18,086 nucleotides of DNA from Propionibacteriaceae bacterium (GTDB lineage: Bacteria > Actinomycetota > Actinomycetes > Propionibacteriales > Propionibacteriaceae). The notes under the pieces were generated by a model. That model did not search any database and was not told the DNA's origin. It saw only the letters and a program-made list of their open reading frames with translations. Of this stretch, positions 8,742 through 16,936 are shown piece by piece. The translations under genes and the position numbers were made by a program. The stretch is taken from positions 1-18,086 of the forward strand of contig WQYJ01000017.1 of assembly GCA_009781325.1 (NCBI GenBank), given 5' to 3'. Every line of letters begins with the position of its first letter. Position 1 is the first letter of the stretch.

Positions 8742-10470
8742 TCTTATCTGTGTCCTCATCATGTCGCTGTTGGCTGGTTGCACAGTGATCCCCAGCAGCG
8801 GGGAAGTCGTATCCATCCCTCGCCGTGTCTCTAACTCTGGTCAAGGCGGGATCATGATTGTTCCGGAATCACCGCCTCAGGGAGCCTCACCAATCATGAT
8901 CTTGAGGGGTTTCCTGACAGCTATGACTAGTTACGGCTCGGACTATGCCACTGCGCGGGAGTATCTGACCGAAGAAGCCTCCCTGCGATGGCAGCCCAGT
9001 GAGTCACAGGTACTGATTTACGCCAGCGGGACAACACCACGGGTCACCGGCAATCAAGTCACCATGTCAGGCGCGGTGATCGGATACCTGCGTTCTGATT
9101 ACTCCTTCCTTGGATCGCCGGACCCCACCTGGAACCATGATTTCGGGATGGTGAAAGAAGATGGCGAGTGGAGAATCTCCAATCCCACTGATGGACTAGC
9201 GCTGTCTCAGTACATGTTCTCTCAGACCTTCATGCGCATTGACACCTACTTCTTCCCCACCTCAGGTCTCACCTTGGTTCCTGACCCGCGCTATGTTCAT
9301 CGCGGGGCCTGGGATAGAACCATGGCAGCACACTTGGCTGTTGATGGTCCCTCCGAATGGCTGAGCCGAATCATTGACAGTTCCATCCGAGACGGGATCT
9401 CAGTCGAGGACAGTGTGACTTTGGCCCCTGGGGGGATCGCTGACATCCCACTATCGGGTAAAGCCATGACTCTGACACCCAATGATGCTACGACACTGGC
9501 CATCGAAATTGCCGCAACGATGAGGAATGTACCCGGTGTCAACCGGATACGGCTGTTTAGCAACGGCGTACTGCTGAACTTGGCAGGGGCATCTGAAGAC
9601 ATGTCTATCCCAGTTTCACTGGCCAATAACTACGATTCTGCAGGAACTACCAGTGCCGAGAACCTATCACTGATCCACAATGATGTTGTGGCCTCCATGG
9701 TCGACCAAGACCCTATCCTGACCCCTGGAGACTGGGGCACCACCCCGCGGGTAATTCAGTCCTTTGCTGTGTCGAGGCTCCGCAACGAGGTTGCCGCCGT
9801 GACGCCTAAAGGCCTCCTGGTCGGTGTGAGGGGAGGGGAGCTTCCTCAGCTTCTCTTGCCTGGATCAGACCTGCTTCGCCCTCAGTACGATCTGCGCGGA
9901 AACATCTGGGCGATCAGTAATAAGGACCTCACAACCACCGTCACCATGATCAATGGCGATACACAAATACCCATCGACGCATCTGCTCTGGACGGCATGG
10001 CAATTCAAGGGTTCCAACTTGCTCCTGACGGGCGCAGAATAGTCATGGTTCGCCAGGTTGACCTTCCTGGTGAAGGGTCTCGAAAAGAGATTGGGATCGC
10101 TCTGATCAGCTATGTAGACAGCCAGCCTGCTGCGATCATATCCTGGAAACCGCTGCGCCTCACGTGGGAAGGCTCTCCTATCCGATCCATCGTCGATATG
10201 GCGTGGATGGGTCCATCCTCTCTGCTTGTTCTAGGAAGTACAGGGGCCAACCCAGCAGGAGTCTACTTCACCGATATTGATGGGCTGGGGATGGACGAAT
10301 GGGGTCTTCCCCAAGCCTGGGATCCCCGTGAGATGGCTACTCATATCACCAGTTCCAGTCCTCAGATTGTCGTACTCGATCGCGACGGCACCGCGTGGTT
10401 CTACCAGGAAGGATTCCGGTGGAGCCATCCCACGATCGAAGCAGTCTCCGCCATAACTTTTCCTGTCTGA
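8728..10470 (+). CDS. lpqB: MtrAB-associated lipoprotein LpqB
   Basis: The product is 580 residues, close to M. tuberculosis LpqB (583). It has a short basic N-terminus, a hydrophobic stretch and a lipobox LLAGC with Cys18 as the predicted lipidation site, so it should sit on the outer face of the membrane. TVIPSSGEVVSIPR and ASPIMILRGFL are typical LpqB sequence. A GerMN-like domain lies around residues 200-310 (LAVDGPSEWL...NVPGVNRIRLFSNGVLLNL), followed by a propeller-like C-terminal half. LpqB modulates MtrB signalling in mycobacteria. The ATG at 8728 is chosen over 8707 because GGAGG lies six bases upstream and the lipobox spacing is right. Confidence 0.93.
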   Translation: MKIRSLICVLIMSLLAGCTVIPSSGEVVSIPRRVSNSGQGGIMIVPESPPQGASPIMILRGFLTAMTSYGSDYATAREYLTEEASLRWQPSESQVLIYASGTTPRVTGNQVTMSGAVIGYLRSDYSFLGSPDPTWNHDFGMVKEDGEWRISNPTDGLALSQYMFSQTFMRIDTYFFPTSGLTLVPDPRYVHRGAWDRTMAAHLAVDGPSEWLSRIIDSSIRDGISVEDSVTLAPGGIADIPLSGKAMTLTPNDATTLAIEIAATMRNVPGVNRIRLFSNGVLLNLAGASEDMSIPVSLANNYDSAGTTSAENLSLIHNDVVASMVDQDPILTPGDWGTTPRVIQSFAVSRLRNEVAAVTPKGLLVGVRGGELPQLLLPGSDLLRPQYDLRGNIWAISNKDLTTTVTMINGDTQIPIDASALDGMAIQGFQLAPDGRRIVMVRQVDLPGEGSRKEIGIALISYVDSQPAAIISWKPLRLTWEGSPIRSIVDMAWMGPSSLLVLGSTGANPAGVYFTDIDGLGMDEWGLPQAWDPREMATHITSSSPQIVVLDRDGTAWFYQEGFRWSHPTIEAVSAITFPV

Positions 10471-10508
10471 GTGACATTTCTTGGTCACGACTCGCCATAG
10501 TTGTGAGT

Positions 10509-11174
10509 ATGAAGTTCATTGATGCCGGAACAGATCTTCTCTTCCAGGGCCTCTGTCCAGGGTGTCACTCACCAGGACGGGGAGTGTGCTGTGGGTGTAC
10601 AACAAGGGTGATGATGGATCAGGCAAAGATTCGCAGCAGACCGGGGATCGATTTGCCTCTGTGGTGCGGCGGGGATTATGCGCCGCCGCTGATGAACATC
10701 ATTTCGGCTGCGAAGGATCATCATCGACGCGATGGAATCTGGCTGCTCAGTGTACGTTTAGCCTTTGCCTGCGCAGGACTCATCGATGAGCGTGGGCTCA
10801 CAGGAGAGGGAATACTTGTCCCGTTTCCATCACGGGGTGCTGCCGTACGAGAACGAGGACTGGACTTCACCCAAATCTTGGCGGCCAAGACTGTGGGTCA
10901 TCTACGAAGGATCGGGCACAGAATCAGCGGGTCTTCTCTGCTGCGCCATGTTCGCAGTGTCCAAGACCAATCAGAGCTATCGGTAAGCCAACGACAAGGA
11001 AACCTCGAAGGGTCTCTGGCAGCGATTCCAACCTCGGAACAGCGTTGGATGATTGTCATAGATGATGTGGTCACGACCGGAGCAAGCATGCGGGAGGCTG
11101 TACGGGCACTGCGCAGCGTTGGATACGCGCCTGTCGGTCTAGCAGCGGTTGCCGGGACCCGTTTGCGTATCTGA
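10509..11174 (+). CDS. ComF-family phosphoribosyltransferase-like protein
   Basis: A 221-residue ComF-like protein. The N-terminus has a four-cysteine zinc site (CPGC at 16-19, CCGC at 27-30). The C-terminal type I phosphoribosyltransferase fold has the PRPP loop MIVIDDVVTTGASM at 181-194. FPSRGAAVRERGLDFTQILA in the middle matches the family's P-x-x-x-x-x-x-R-G-x-x-x-x-x-x-LA pattern. In naturally competent bacteria ComF helps DNA uptake; in most actinobacteria its role is unproven. The start is the ATG at 10509; GTG at 10503 is an alternative, and the ribosome site is weak for both. It follows lpqB after 38 bases, as in the mycobacterial lpqB-comF-hpf order (Rv3244c-Rv3241c). Confidence 0.85.
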   Translation: MKFIDAGTDLLFQGLCPGCHSPGRGVCCGCTTRVMMDQAKIRSRPGIDLPLWCGGDYAPPLMNIISAAKDHHRRDGIWLLSVRLAFACAGLIDERGLTGEGILVPFPSRGAAVRERGLDFTQILAAKTVGHLRRIGHRISGSSLLRHVRSVQDQSELSVSQRQGNLEGSLAAIPTSEQRWMIVIDDVVTTGASMREAVRALRSVGYAPVGLAAVAGTRLRI

Positions 11175-11273
11175 GCTAGTCACCGAAACCCTGGGCAATG
11201 TCTTCCCTTTCTGGACTGCTCAGGATAACGTAGGAATACCCCAACTAACGGGGACACAACTAAAGGAGGAATC

Positions 11274-11876
11274 ATGGACGTCACCATTACCGGCCGAAGA
11301 ATACAGGTCACAGACAGTTTCAGGGAACAGGTAGCGAAAAGGATGGCAGAGTTAGATTCCCGAGTTGACAAGGTTATACGCGCAGAAGTACACGCCCAAG
11401 CTGAGGCGAGAGGGTCCAGTGAAGTGGTCCGGGTTGAGATCACACTGATTGGGAAGGGCCCCGTAGTACGCGCAGAAGCTATCGCAGACGAGAAGTCCCA
11501 AGCTTTTGATGAGGCATTCGATCATCTGAAGACTAGGCTCCACAAAGCCCAGGATCGCCGACGCACTCATCGTAATCTTCGCAAGGTTGGTTTCGCCGAA
11601 CCAGCAGTCGAACCAGTAGCTCCGCCGCCAGTCGAGGAGCCGTCCGTTGTGGTGAAGAGAATTGCCGGACTCGAAATCCAAGGTGATGGGCCTATGGTCG
11701 TACGCGAAAAGTTCTTTTGGTCAGCTCCACTCACCCTGGCGCAGGCACTCGACGAGATGGAACTTGTTGGTCATGACTTCTTCCTCTATGTCGATGCAGA
11801 TACCATGCTGCCGTCAGTGGTCTATCGCCGCAAAGCCTACGACTATGGGGTAATTCACTTGCGTTTGACTCAGTAG
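11274..11876 (+). CDS. hpf: Long-form ribosome hibernation promoting factor
   Basis: This 200-residue protein has an N-terminal HPF/RaiA domain (about 1-105: MDVTITGRRIQVTDSFREQV, AFDHLKTRLHKAQDRRRTHR) and a proline-rich linker (about 108-125). The C-terminal dimerisation domain (about 138-198) contains VVREKFFWSAPLTLAQALDEM, GHDFFLY and VVYRRK.YDYGVI. The long form dimerises 70S ribosomes into inactive 100S particles in stationary phase or stress. AGGAGG lies four bases before the ATG. A 99-bp gap after comF leaves room for its own promoter, but none is clear. In M. tuberculosis the next gene is secA1; here it is thrS. Confidence 0.95.
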   Translation: MDVTITGRRIQVTDSFREQVAKRMAELDSRVDKVIRAEVHAQAEARGSSEVVRVEITLIGKGPVVRAEAIADEKSQAFDEAFDHLKTRLHKAQDRRRTHRNLRKVGFAEPAVEPVAPPPVEEPSVVVKRIAGLEIQGDGPMVVREKFFWSAPLTLAQALDEMELVGHDFFLYVDADTMLPSVVYRRKAYDYGVIHLRLTQ

Positions 11877-11900
11877 AGGATCGCACACCGACGCGCCTTC

Positions 11901-11930
11901 TTGGATGCGGTCCGCATAATCAGGCAGAAT
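11901..11930 (+). promoter_or_regulatory. Candidate thrS promoter with palindromic operator-like spacer
   Basis: TTGGAT (11901-11906) and CAGAAT (11925-11930) are spaced by 18 bp and resemble sigma-A boxes. A transcript would start near 11937, about 34 bases before the chosen thrS ATG. Between the boxes lies a perfect 13-base dyad, ATGCGGTCCGCAT (11905-11917). The one-base centre rules out an RNA hairpin with that stem but suits a DNA-binding dimer. Confidence 0.4.
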
Positions 11931-11970
11931 AGTTGTGGTTATATTTCCCGCAACAAGAAAGGCGCCGAAG

Positions 11971-13971
11971 ATGCCCATCGCAATCCACCTTCTCCAAGGA
12001 AGCGACCAGGTTACTCAGGTGGTGGATGAGGGCACTACCGGGCTGAATCTGTTCGGTCAAGATCGCAGCGTCGTTGCCATGAAATGCAACGGAGCCACAG
12101 TTGACCTGTCGATGACGCTCACCGAGGGTGACATCATCGAGCCAGTCTTAGCGGTATCCGATGAGGGGCTATCCATCATTCGCCACTCAGCAGCCCATGT
12201 CACAGCCCAGGCCCTCCAAAAGCTATTTCCGGAAGCTAACCTCGGTGTTGGCCCGCCGATCACCGATGGCTTCTACTATGACTTCCGTACGGAACCGCTC
12301 AATCCTGAGGATCTGAAAGCCATCGAAAAGACCATGATGGCAATCATCAAAGAGCGCCAGCGTTTTGTTCGTCGTGTCGTGAGCGATGAGGAAGCTTTGG
12401 TTGAGGAAGCATCCGAACCCTACAAGCTCGAACTCATTGCTGATAAAGGAAATGCGAACACAGAAGAGGGGGCTTCGGTCGAAGTCGGCGGTTCTGAGCT
12501 GACGATCTATGACAATGTACGCCGCGACGGCAGCGTTGCCTGGAAGGACCTGTGCCGGGGACCTCACGTACCGCACACCGGCTACATCACGGCTGTGGCT
12601 CTCACAAAGACCTCCGCAGCGTACTGGCGCGGTAATCAGGCGAACGACACCCTTCAGCGGGTCTATGGTACGGCGTGGGCGTCGAAGGAAGACCTCGTTG
12701 CCTACAAGACTCGTCTGGAGGAGGCTGCCAAACGCGACCATCGCAAGCTCGGTACCCAACTTGATCTCTTCAGCTTCCCTGAGGAAATAGGTTCAGGACT
12801 TGCGGTCTTCCATCCAAAGGGCGGCATTATCCGCATGGAGATGGAACAGTACTCACGCCAGCGCCACATCGAGGCTGATTACAGCTTCGTGAATACTCCG
12901 CACATTACCAAAGGGCGTTTGTTCGAGATTTCCCAGCATCTGTCCTGGTATGAGGACGCGATGTATCCGTCCTTGCACCTCGACGAGGAAGTCGATGAGC
13001 AAGGTGTCGTACGCAAGGCTGGGCAGGATTACTACCTGAAGCCGATGAACTGTCCGATGCATAACCTCATCTACCGTTCCCGCCAGCGCAGCTATCGAGA
13101 ACTACCGCTAAGACTCTTCGAGTTCGGTACGGTCTATCGCTATGAAAAATCTGGTGTTGTTCATGGGATGCTTCGGGCGAGGGGTTTTACTCAGGATGAT
13201 GCCCATATTTACTGCACACGTTCCCAGATGAAACAGGAACTGACATCCCTGCTCTCCTTCGTGTTGGATCTCCTGCGCGACTATGGGTTTGATGACTTCT
13301 ACCTAGAACTATCCACCAAGGACCCCGACAAGTGTGTCGGCCCCGACGAAGCCTGGGAGGAAGCCACAGAAACCCTTCGTCAGGTTGGTGAAGAATCGGG
13401 GATCGCTCTGATTCCTGATCCCGGGGGAGCGGCTTTCTATGGCCCCAAGATCTCTGTGCAGGTCAAGGACGCTATCGGGCGTACCTGGCAGATCTCCACG
13501 ATTCAACTGGACTTCAATCTTCCGGAATTGTTTGAGCTTGAATACACCGCGGAGGATGGAACCCATCAGCGCCCGGTCATGATTCACCGCGCTCTATTCG
13601 GGTCGATGGAACGTTTCTTCGCTGTGCTGACTGAGCATTATGCCGGCGCCTTCCCACCCTGGTTGAGTCCTGTCCAAGTCGTGGGGATTCCTGTGGCCGC
13701 CGACTTCAATGACTACCTTGGCAATGTTTTGAACCAACTAAAGGCGGCCGGAGTCCGGGTGGAACTGGATGATTCCGACGACAGAATGCAGAAGAAGATT
13801 CGCAATGCTACCCAGGATAAGGTTCCGTACATGCTGATCGCTGGAGCAGAGGATCAAGCCAAGGGTGCTGTCTCCTTCCGCTACCGCGACGGAACACAGA
13901 AGAACGGTGTAGCCATCGACGATGCTATCGCTGAGATTCTCACCGCTATTGCAGAGAGGCGGCCAGCATGA
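11971..13971 (+). CDS. thrS: Threonyl-tRNA synthetase
   Basis: This 666-residue class II synthetase charges tRNA(Thr). The order is TGS domain (about 1-62), editing domain, catalytic core and anticodon-binding domain (about 565-660). The editing tetrad His72, His76 ([12 protein letters not shown]), Cys195 and His199 (DLCRGPH) is present, so mischarged serine should be cleared. The catalytic zinc ligands Cys361, His412 and His539 are in place, and the motif regions [13 protein letters not shown] and [11 protein letters not shown] are intact. The ATG at 11971 is preferred (AAAGG eight bases upstream) over GTG 11935, which would lie at or before the predicted transcript start. The stop overlaps the next ATG by four bases. 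Confidence 0.97.
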   Translation: MPIAIHLLQGSDQVTQVVDEGTTGLNLFGQDRSVVAMKCNGATVDLSMTLTEGDIIEPVLAVSDEGLSIIRHSAAHVTAQALQKLFPEANLGVGPPITDGFYYDFRTEPLNPEDLKAIEKTMMAIIKERQRFVRRVVSDEEALVEEASEPYKLELIADKGNANTEEGASVEVGGSELTIYDNVRRDGSVAWKDLCRGPHVPHTGYITAVALTKTSAAYWRGNQANDTLQRVYGTAWASKEDLVAYKTRLEEAAKRDHRKLGTQLDLFSFPEEIGSGLAVFHPKGGIIRMEMEQYSRQRHIEADYSFVNTPHITKGRLFEISQHLSWYEDAMYPSLHLDEEVDEQGVVRKAGQDYYLKPMNCPMHNLIYRSRQRSYRELPLRLFEFGTVYRYEKSGVVHGMLRARGFTQDDAHIYCTRSQMKQELTSLLSFVLDLLRDYGFDDFYLELSTKDPDKCVGPDEAWEEATETLRQVGEESGIALIPDPGGAAFYGPKISVQVKDAIGRTWQISTIQLDFNLPELFELEYTAEDGTHQRPVMIHRALFGSMERFFAVLTEHYAGAFPPWLSPVQVVGIPVAADFNDYLGNVLNQLKAAGVRVELDDSDDRMQKKIRNATQDKVPYMLIAGAEDQAKGAVSFRYRDGTQKNGVAIDDAIAEILTAIAERRPA

Positions 13972-14498
13972 TGAGTTTGGAGTCCTCGGGGGAGTTTGCC
14001 GGTGTCGAGGATGGCTTTGAGAGGCTGTGGACTCCTCACCGCATGGTGTATATCGACTCACAAAAGAAACCTCTTGAGTGCCCCTTCTGCGTTGCACCAA
14101 CGAAGTCCGATGAAGAGGCGCTGATTATCCATCGCGGAGAAACCTGCTTCGTGGTGATGAATCTGTTCCCCTACAATCCTGGCCATCTGCTGATATGTCC
14201 CTATCGTCACGTCGCAGACCTGACCGATCTGACTAGCGCAGAATTGCTCGAGGTTGGTGAACTAACTGCACATGCGATGAGAACGATCCGTGCCACCACA
14301 CCTCCTGCGGGTTTCAATATCGGTGTGAACCAGGGTGTCCTAGCCGGTACAGGAATCGCTGAACATTTCCATCAGCACCTCGTACCTCGTTGGACAGGGG
14401 ATGCGAACTTCTTCCCCATCATTGCTCGTACCAAGGCGCTGCCGCGTCTGCTGGGTGAAACTCGTGAAGAGTTGAGCCAAGCTTGGGGTGCGTCATGA
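13968..14498 (+). CDS. HIT-family hydrolase/phosphorylase, Rv2613c-like
   Basis: A 176-residue histidine-triad protein. The catalytic motif is H-F-H-Q-H (His133, His135, His137) in [12 protein letters not shown]. The N-terminal [13 protein letters not shown] and the [18 protein letters not shown] core resemble M. tuberculosis Rv2613c, which is an Ap4A phosphorylase, so dinucleoside-polyphosphate turnover is the best guess. CPFC at 38-41 may form part of a zinc site. It begins ATGATG at 13968, overlapping the thrS stop by four bases, so it is co-translated with ThrRS, a known source of Ap4A-type side products. Its own stop overlaps the following ATG. Substrate is by homology only. Confidence 0.88.
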   Translation: MMSLESSGEFAGVEDGFERLWTPHRMVYIDSQKKPLECPFCVAPTKSDEEALIIHRGETCFVVMNLFPYNPGHLLICPYRHVADLTDLTSAELLEVGELTAHAMRTIRATTPPAGFNIGVNQGVLAGTGIAEHFHQHLVPRWTGDANFFPIIARTKALPRLLGETREELSQAWGAS

Positions 14499-15109
14499 CG
14501 GATGCCCAGGCCCAGGCAGAATCCCAGTCCTATGACACAACACGGATATTGACGATACCCAACATTTTGAGTTTCATCCGTCTGGCTGGGATTCCGATCT
14601 TCCTGTGGTGTCTGCTCGGGCTTCGCTCCGATGTCATCGCTATTCTCGTCTTAGTTCTCTCGGGAGTCACTGACTTTCTCGATGGGTATCTCGCCCGGAT
14701 TTGGAAACAGGTGTCACGCCTCGGTCAGGTTCTCGACCCCATCGCCGATCGGTTGTACATCCTCGCGATCATCGTCGGCTTAGCTGTGCGCGAAGTACTG
14801 CCCTGGGAGTTGGTGATCGTTCTGATTGCCCGCGATCTGATGCTCGCAACACTGATTCCAGCCCTGAGGGCTCGAGGCTACGCATCACTGCCTGTTCATT
14901 TTTTGGGGAAGATCGCCACCTTCTGTCTGCTGTATGCCTTCCCGCTGATATTGCTGGGTAACCAGGTCTTCCCAGGAGCTCTGTTCTTCTCGACACTAGG
15001 ATGGGCGGTCGTACTGTGGGGAACCTTCTTCTACTGGTGGTCCGGAATCCTCTATATGTTCCAAGGAGTGTCGTTCATCAGGCGGACATCCCTAGCAAAA
15101 GCTGACTAA
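14495..15109 (+). CDS. CDP-alcohol phosphatidyltransferase, PgsA2/cardiolipin-synthase-like
   Basis: This 204-residue multi-pass membrane enzyme has the complete CDP-alcohol phosphotransferase motif D-x2-D-G-x2-A-R-x8-G-x3-D-x3-D: Asp60, Asp63, Gly64, Ala67, Arg68, Gly77, Asp81, Asp85. N-terminal TIPNILSFIRLAGIP and the tail VHFLGKIATFCLLYAFPLILLG resemble M. tuberculosis Rv1822 (PgsA2) more than Rv2612c (PgsA1, inositol-phosphate type), although Rv2612c is what follows the HIT gene in M. tuberculosis. Its product could be phosphatidylglycerophosphate or cardiolipin; sequence alone does not decide. The ATG at 14495 overlaps the HIT stop by four bases; an in-frame TTG at 14483 is less likely. 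Confidence 0.85.
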   Translation: MTDAQAQAESQSYDTTRILTIPNILSFIRLAGIPIFLWCLLGLRSDVIAILVLVLSGVTDFLDGYLARIWKQVSRLGQVLDPIADRLYILAIIVGLAVREVLPWELVIVLIARDLMLATLIPALRARGYASLPVHFLGKIATFCLLYAFPLILLGNQVFPGALFFSTLGWAVVLWGTFFYWWSGILYMFQGVSFIRRTSLAKAD

Positions 15110-15194
15110 TAATGACAAAACAAGGGTGGGAACTCCCCGGAACTGGTGAAAATACGCAAGAATGGCAGTAGACACGATGATTATGAGGAGTACC

Positions 15195-15578
15195 ATGTCC
15201 GAATATCCCGATGACTTGGGCTATACCGCAGAGCACGAATGGGTCAAAGCCGGAAACGACACACGTGTGCGTGTAGGAATCACATCCTTCGCTGCAGAAG
15301 CCCTCGGCGACATAGTTTTCGCCGCACTACCGCAACTCGGCGATGAGATCGAAGCAGGTGATGCGGTTGGAGAACTTGAGTCCACCAAATCAGTGTCTGA
15401 AGTGTACAGTCCGGTGACCGGGGTGATCTGCGCTATTAATGAGGTTGCTGCGGATACCCCCGAAATTATCAACGAAGACCCCTACGGAGATGGGTGGCTC
15501 TTCGAAGTAGATATGTCAGATCTAGAAGAACTTAATAGTCTGCTGGACGCTCCTGCGTACGCTGGGCAACTCACCTAG
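15195..15578 (+). CDS. gcvH: Glycine cleavage system H protein
   Basis: This 127-residue lipoyl-domain protein has the family's usual length. The lipoyl lysine is Lys65 in GELESTKSVSEVYSP. N-terminal YTAEHEWV and C-terminal INEDPYGDGWLFEV are typical GcvH. It carries the aminomethyl intermediate between glycine decarboxylase and GcvT, or acts as a lipoyl carrier. No gcvP or gcvT gene is in view. The ATG at 15195 is chosen because GAGGAG lies four bases upstream; a longer start at 15162 would add 11 unconserved residues. The 85-bp gap after the phosphatidyltransferase gene probably contains a promoter, but no clear boxes are seen. The gcvH-FHA order is conserved with Rv1826-Rv1827. Confidence 0.95.
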   Translation: MSEYPDDLGYTAEHEWVKAGNDTRVRVGITSFAAEALGDIVFAALPQLGDEIEAGDAVGELESTKSVSEVYSPVTGVICAINEVAADTPEIINEDPYGDGWLFEVDMSDLEELNSLLDAPAYAGQLT

Positions 15579-15609
15579 GGTACGCGGTCCACGCAGGAAA
15601 GGAGGAGAC

Positions 15610-16083
15610 ATGGTTGTCTGCTGGGCATGCGGCAATGATAATGAAGAGGGAGCACGATTCTGTTCTCAGTGCGGGGAGAAAGTACTGGAACTGGGTCATT
15701 CGCCGATGGATGATCAAACGCTGACAAACGAACTCCATAGTGAGGACGTTTCAGCTATTGAAGGACTCCCGGCGGGATCAGCTCTCTTGGTGGTTATGAA
15801 GGGGCCGGGAGCCGGAGCGAGGTTCCTGCTCAATGAGGACATCACCGTCGCAGGGCGAAATCCTGACTCGGGCATCTTTCTCGACGACATCACCGTGTCG
15901 CGAAAACACACGAAGTTCACCCGCGAACAGGGTTCAGTTCTTGTCGAAGACCTAGGATCACTGAATGGGACCTACGTCAACCGCCATCTGCTGAAGACAC
16001 CGCTGCTGCTGCGCAACGGTGATGAGGTTCAGATTGGTAAGTACAAGATGATTTACTTCGTAGGGTCGGCCGGGACTGAATAA
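15610..16083 (+). CDS. Zinc-ribbon plus FHA protein, GarA/OdhI-like
   Basis: The product is 157 residues. The N-terminus is a zinc ribbon, CWAC (4-7) and CSQC (18-21). An FHA domain follows (about 58-153) with the phosphothreonine-binding residues in VAGRNPDSGIFLDD, TVSRKH and LGSLNGTYVN. EGLPAGSALLVV before the FHA is a GarA/OdhI signature, and the gcvH and ftsR neighbours confirm orthology with Rv1827. In mycobacteria and corynebacteria this protein is phosphorylated on an N-terminal ETT motif and switches 2-oxoglutarate dehydrogenase. Here that ETT is not found: the equivalent stretch reads MDDQTLTNEL (33-42). AGGAGG lies four bases before the ATG. The stop and the next start share one base (TAATG). 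Confidence 0.88.
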   Translation: MVVCWACGNDNEEGARFCSQCGEKVLELGHSPMDDQTLTNELHSEDVSAIEGLPAGSALLVVMKGPGAGARFLLNEDITVAGRNPDSGIFLDDITVSRKHTKFTREQGSVLVEDLGSLNGTYVNRHLLKTPLLLRNGDEVQIGKYKMIYFVGSAGTE

Positions 16084-16766
16084 TGGCTGCTCCGGGGCTT
16101 GCAATTGGTAAGGTCCTGACTTTGCTCAAGACCGAGTATCCGGATATTTCTATCTCCAAAATCAGGTTCCTGGAGGCGGAAGGACTCATTACTCCAGAAC
16201 GTGCGCCCTCAGGTTTCAGGCGCTACTCTAAGGCAGATGTCGAGCGCCTGCGTTATATCTTGAGTGCGCAGAAGAACAACTATCTTCCTCTGAAGGTCAT
16301 CCGTGACAATCTTGATCTGATCGACCAAGGGATTGACCCAGCCCCGCCCGAGCCTATCGAGCCTCCGAAACCCGTCACTGAAGAACATATCGACACCATG
16401 GGCGGACAGCGCCCGCCGGTACGACTGTCGCGCGAAGAATTGCTGGACCGCTCCGGGCTGCCGGAATCCAGCCTCATTGAACTGGAGCGGCAGGGGATCA
16501 TTCGCTTGCGGCGAGGTACGTACTTCTATGGATGGGAGTCGCTGACTCTGGCCATCGTGGCGGCAAAACTTGCACCGTTGGGCATCGAAGCCCGGCAACT
16601 GCGAGTGGTGAAAAATGCTGCCGACCACGAGGTCGAACTCATCCTCATGACAGCCTCCCACTACGCCCGCCGCCCAGAGATCGCCCGGCGTGCCACCCTT
16701 GAGATCGCCGAGGTCATCATGCAAGCCCACGCCGCTCTGCTTCAGGTTGGACTCGACCACGCATAG
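16083..16766 (+). CDS. ftsR: MerR-family cell-division regulator, FtsR/Rv1828-like
   Basis: A 227-residue MerR-type regulator. The winged HTH covers about 5-75 (GKVLTLLKTEYPDISISKIR, FLEAEGLITPERAPSGFRRYS), a proline-rich linker spans 86-98, and a C-terminal helical domain follows (about 115-225). This build and its place after the FHA gene match Corynebacterium glutamicum FtsR and M. tuberculosis Rv1828. FtsR activates ftsZ in C. glutamicum, so division control is the expected role. It is translationally coupled to the FHA gene through TAATG. No metal-binding cysteines are present, as expected for this subgroup. Confidence 0.88.
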   Translation: MAAPGLAIGKVLTLLKTEYPDISISKIRFLEAEGLITPERAPSGFRRYSKADVERLRYILSAQKNNYLPLKVIRDNLDLIDQGIDPAPPEPIEPPKPVTEEHIDTMGGQRPPVRLSREELLDRSGLPESSLIELERQGIIRLRRGTYFYGWESLTLAIVAAKLAPLGIEARQLRVVKNAADHEVELILMTASHYARRPEIARRATLEIAEVIMQAHAALLQVGLDHA

Positions 16767-16820
16767 AGTCACCGCACTCACCGCGTACCGCTCGTCAGGG
16801 CAGCGATCGGTCGACTCGGG
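16767..16820 (-). repeat. Dispersed intergenic element, copy b (half-site)
   Basis: Read on the minus strand, 16788-16817 matches 17829-17858 at 26 of 30 positions, and similarity continues weakly toward the ftsR stop. It fills the first part of the 140-bp gap between ftsR and the next MerR gene. No inverted partner is seen beside it, so it looks like one arm of the palindrome found at 17705-17862. Confidence 0.5.
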
Positions 16821-16879
16821 AGCATTCTGGATGCATGGTTGAGACTTAGTAGAGACTTCGGCGATTCCTGCCACGGTCG

Positions 16880-16908
16880 TTGAACGAGCAGGGGATATGA
16901 CATAGCGT
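16880..16908 (+). promoter_or_regulatory. Candidate promoter for the second MerR gene
   Basis: TTGAAC (16880-16885) and TAGCGT (16903-16908, TAnnnT type) are 17 bp apart. The transcript would begin near 16915, ahead of the GGGAAGG ribosome site and the ATG at 16937. An 11-base dyad TCGTTGAACGA (16877-16887) overlaps the -35 box and could be an operator. Confidence 0.4.
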
Positions 16909-16936
16909 GTTCCTACCAGGCAGGGAAGGCAAGGAA

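Noticed and set aside
10471..10488. GTGAC/GTCAC hairpin after lpqB as a terminator
   Set aside because: The stem is only five pairs and has no T-run, and comF begins 20 bases later.
10395..10508. Longer comF reading starting inside lpqB
   Set aside because: The extra 38 residues would overlap lpqB by 76 bases and precede the conserved zinc-finger start without family support.
11877..11970. T-box riboswitch or other leader ahead of thrS
   Set aside because: The gap is under 100 bases, with no T-box consensus and no terminator/antiterminator pair.
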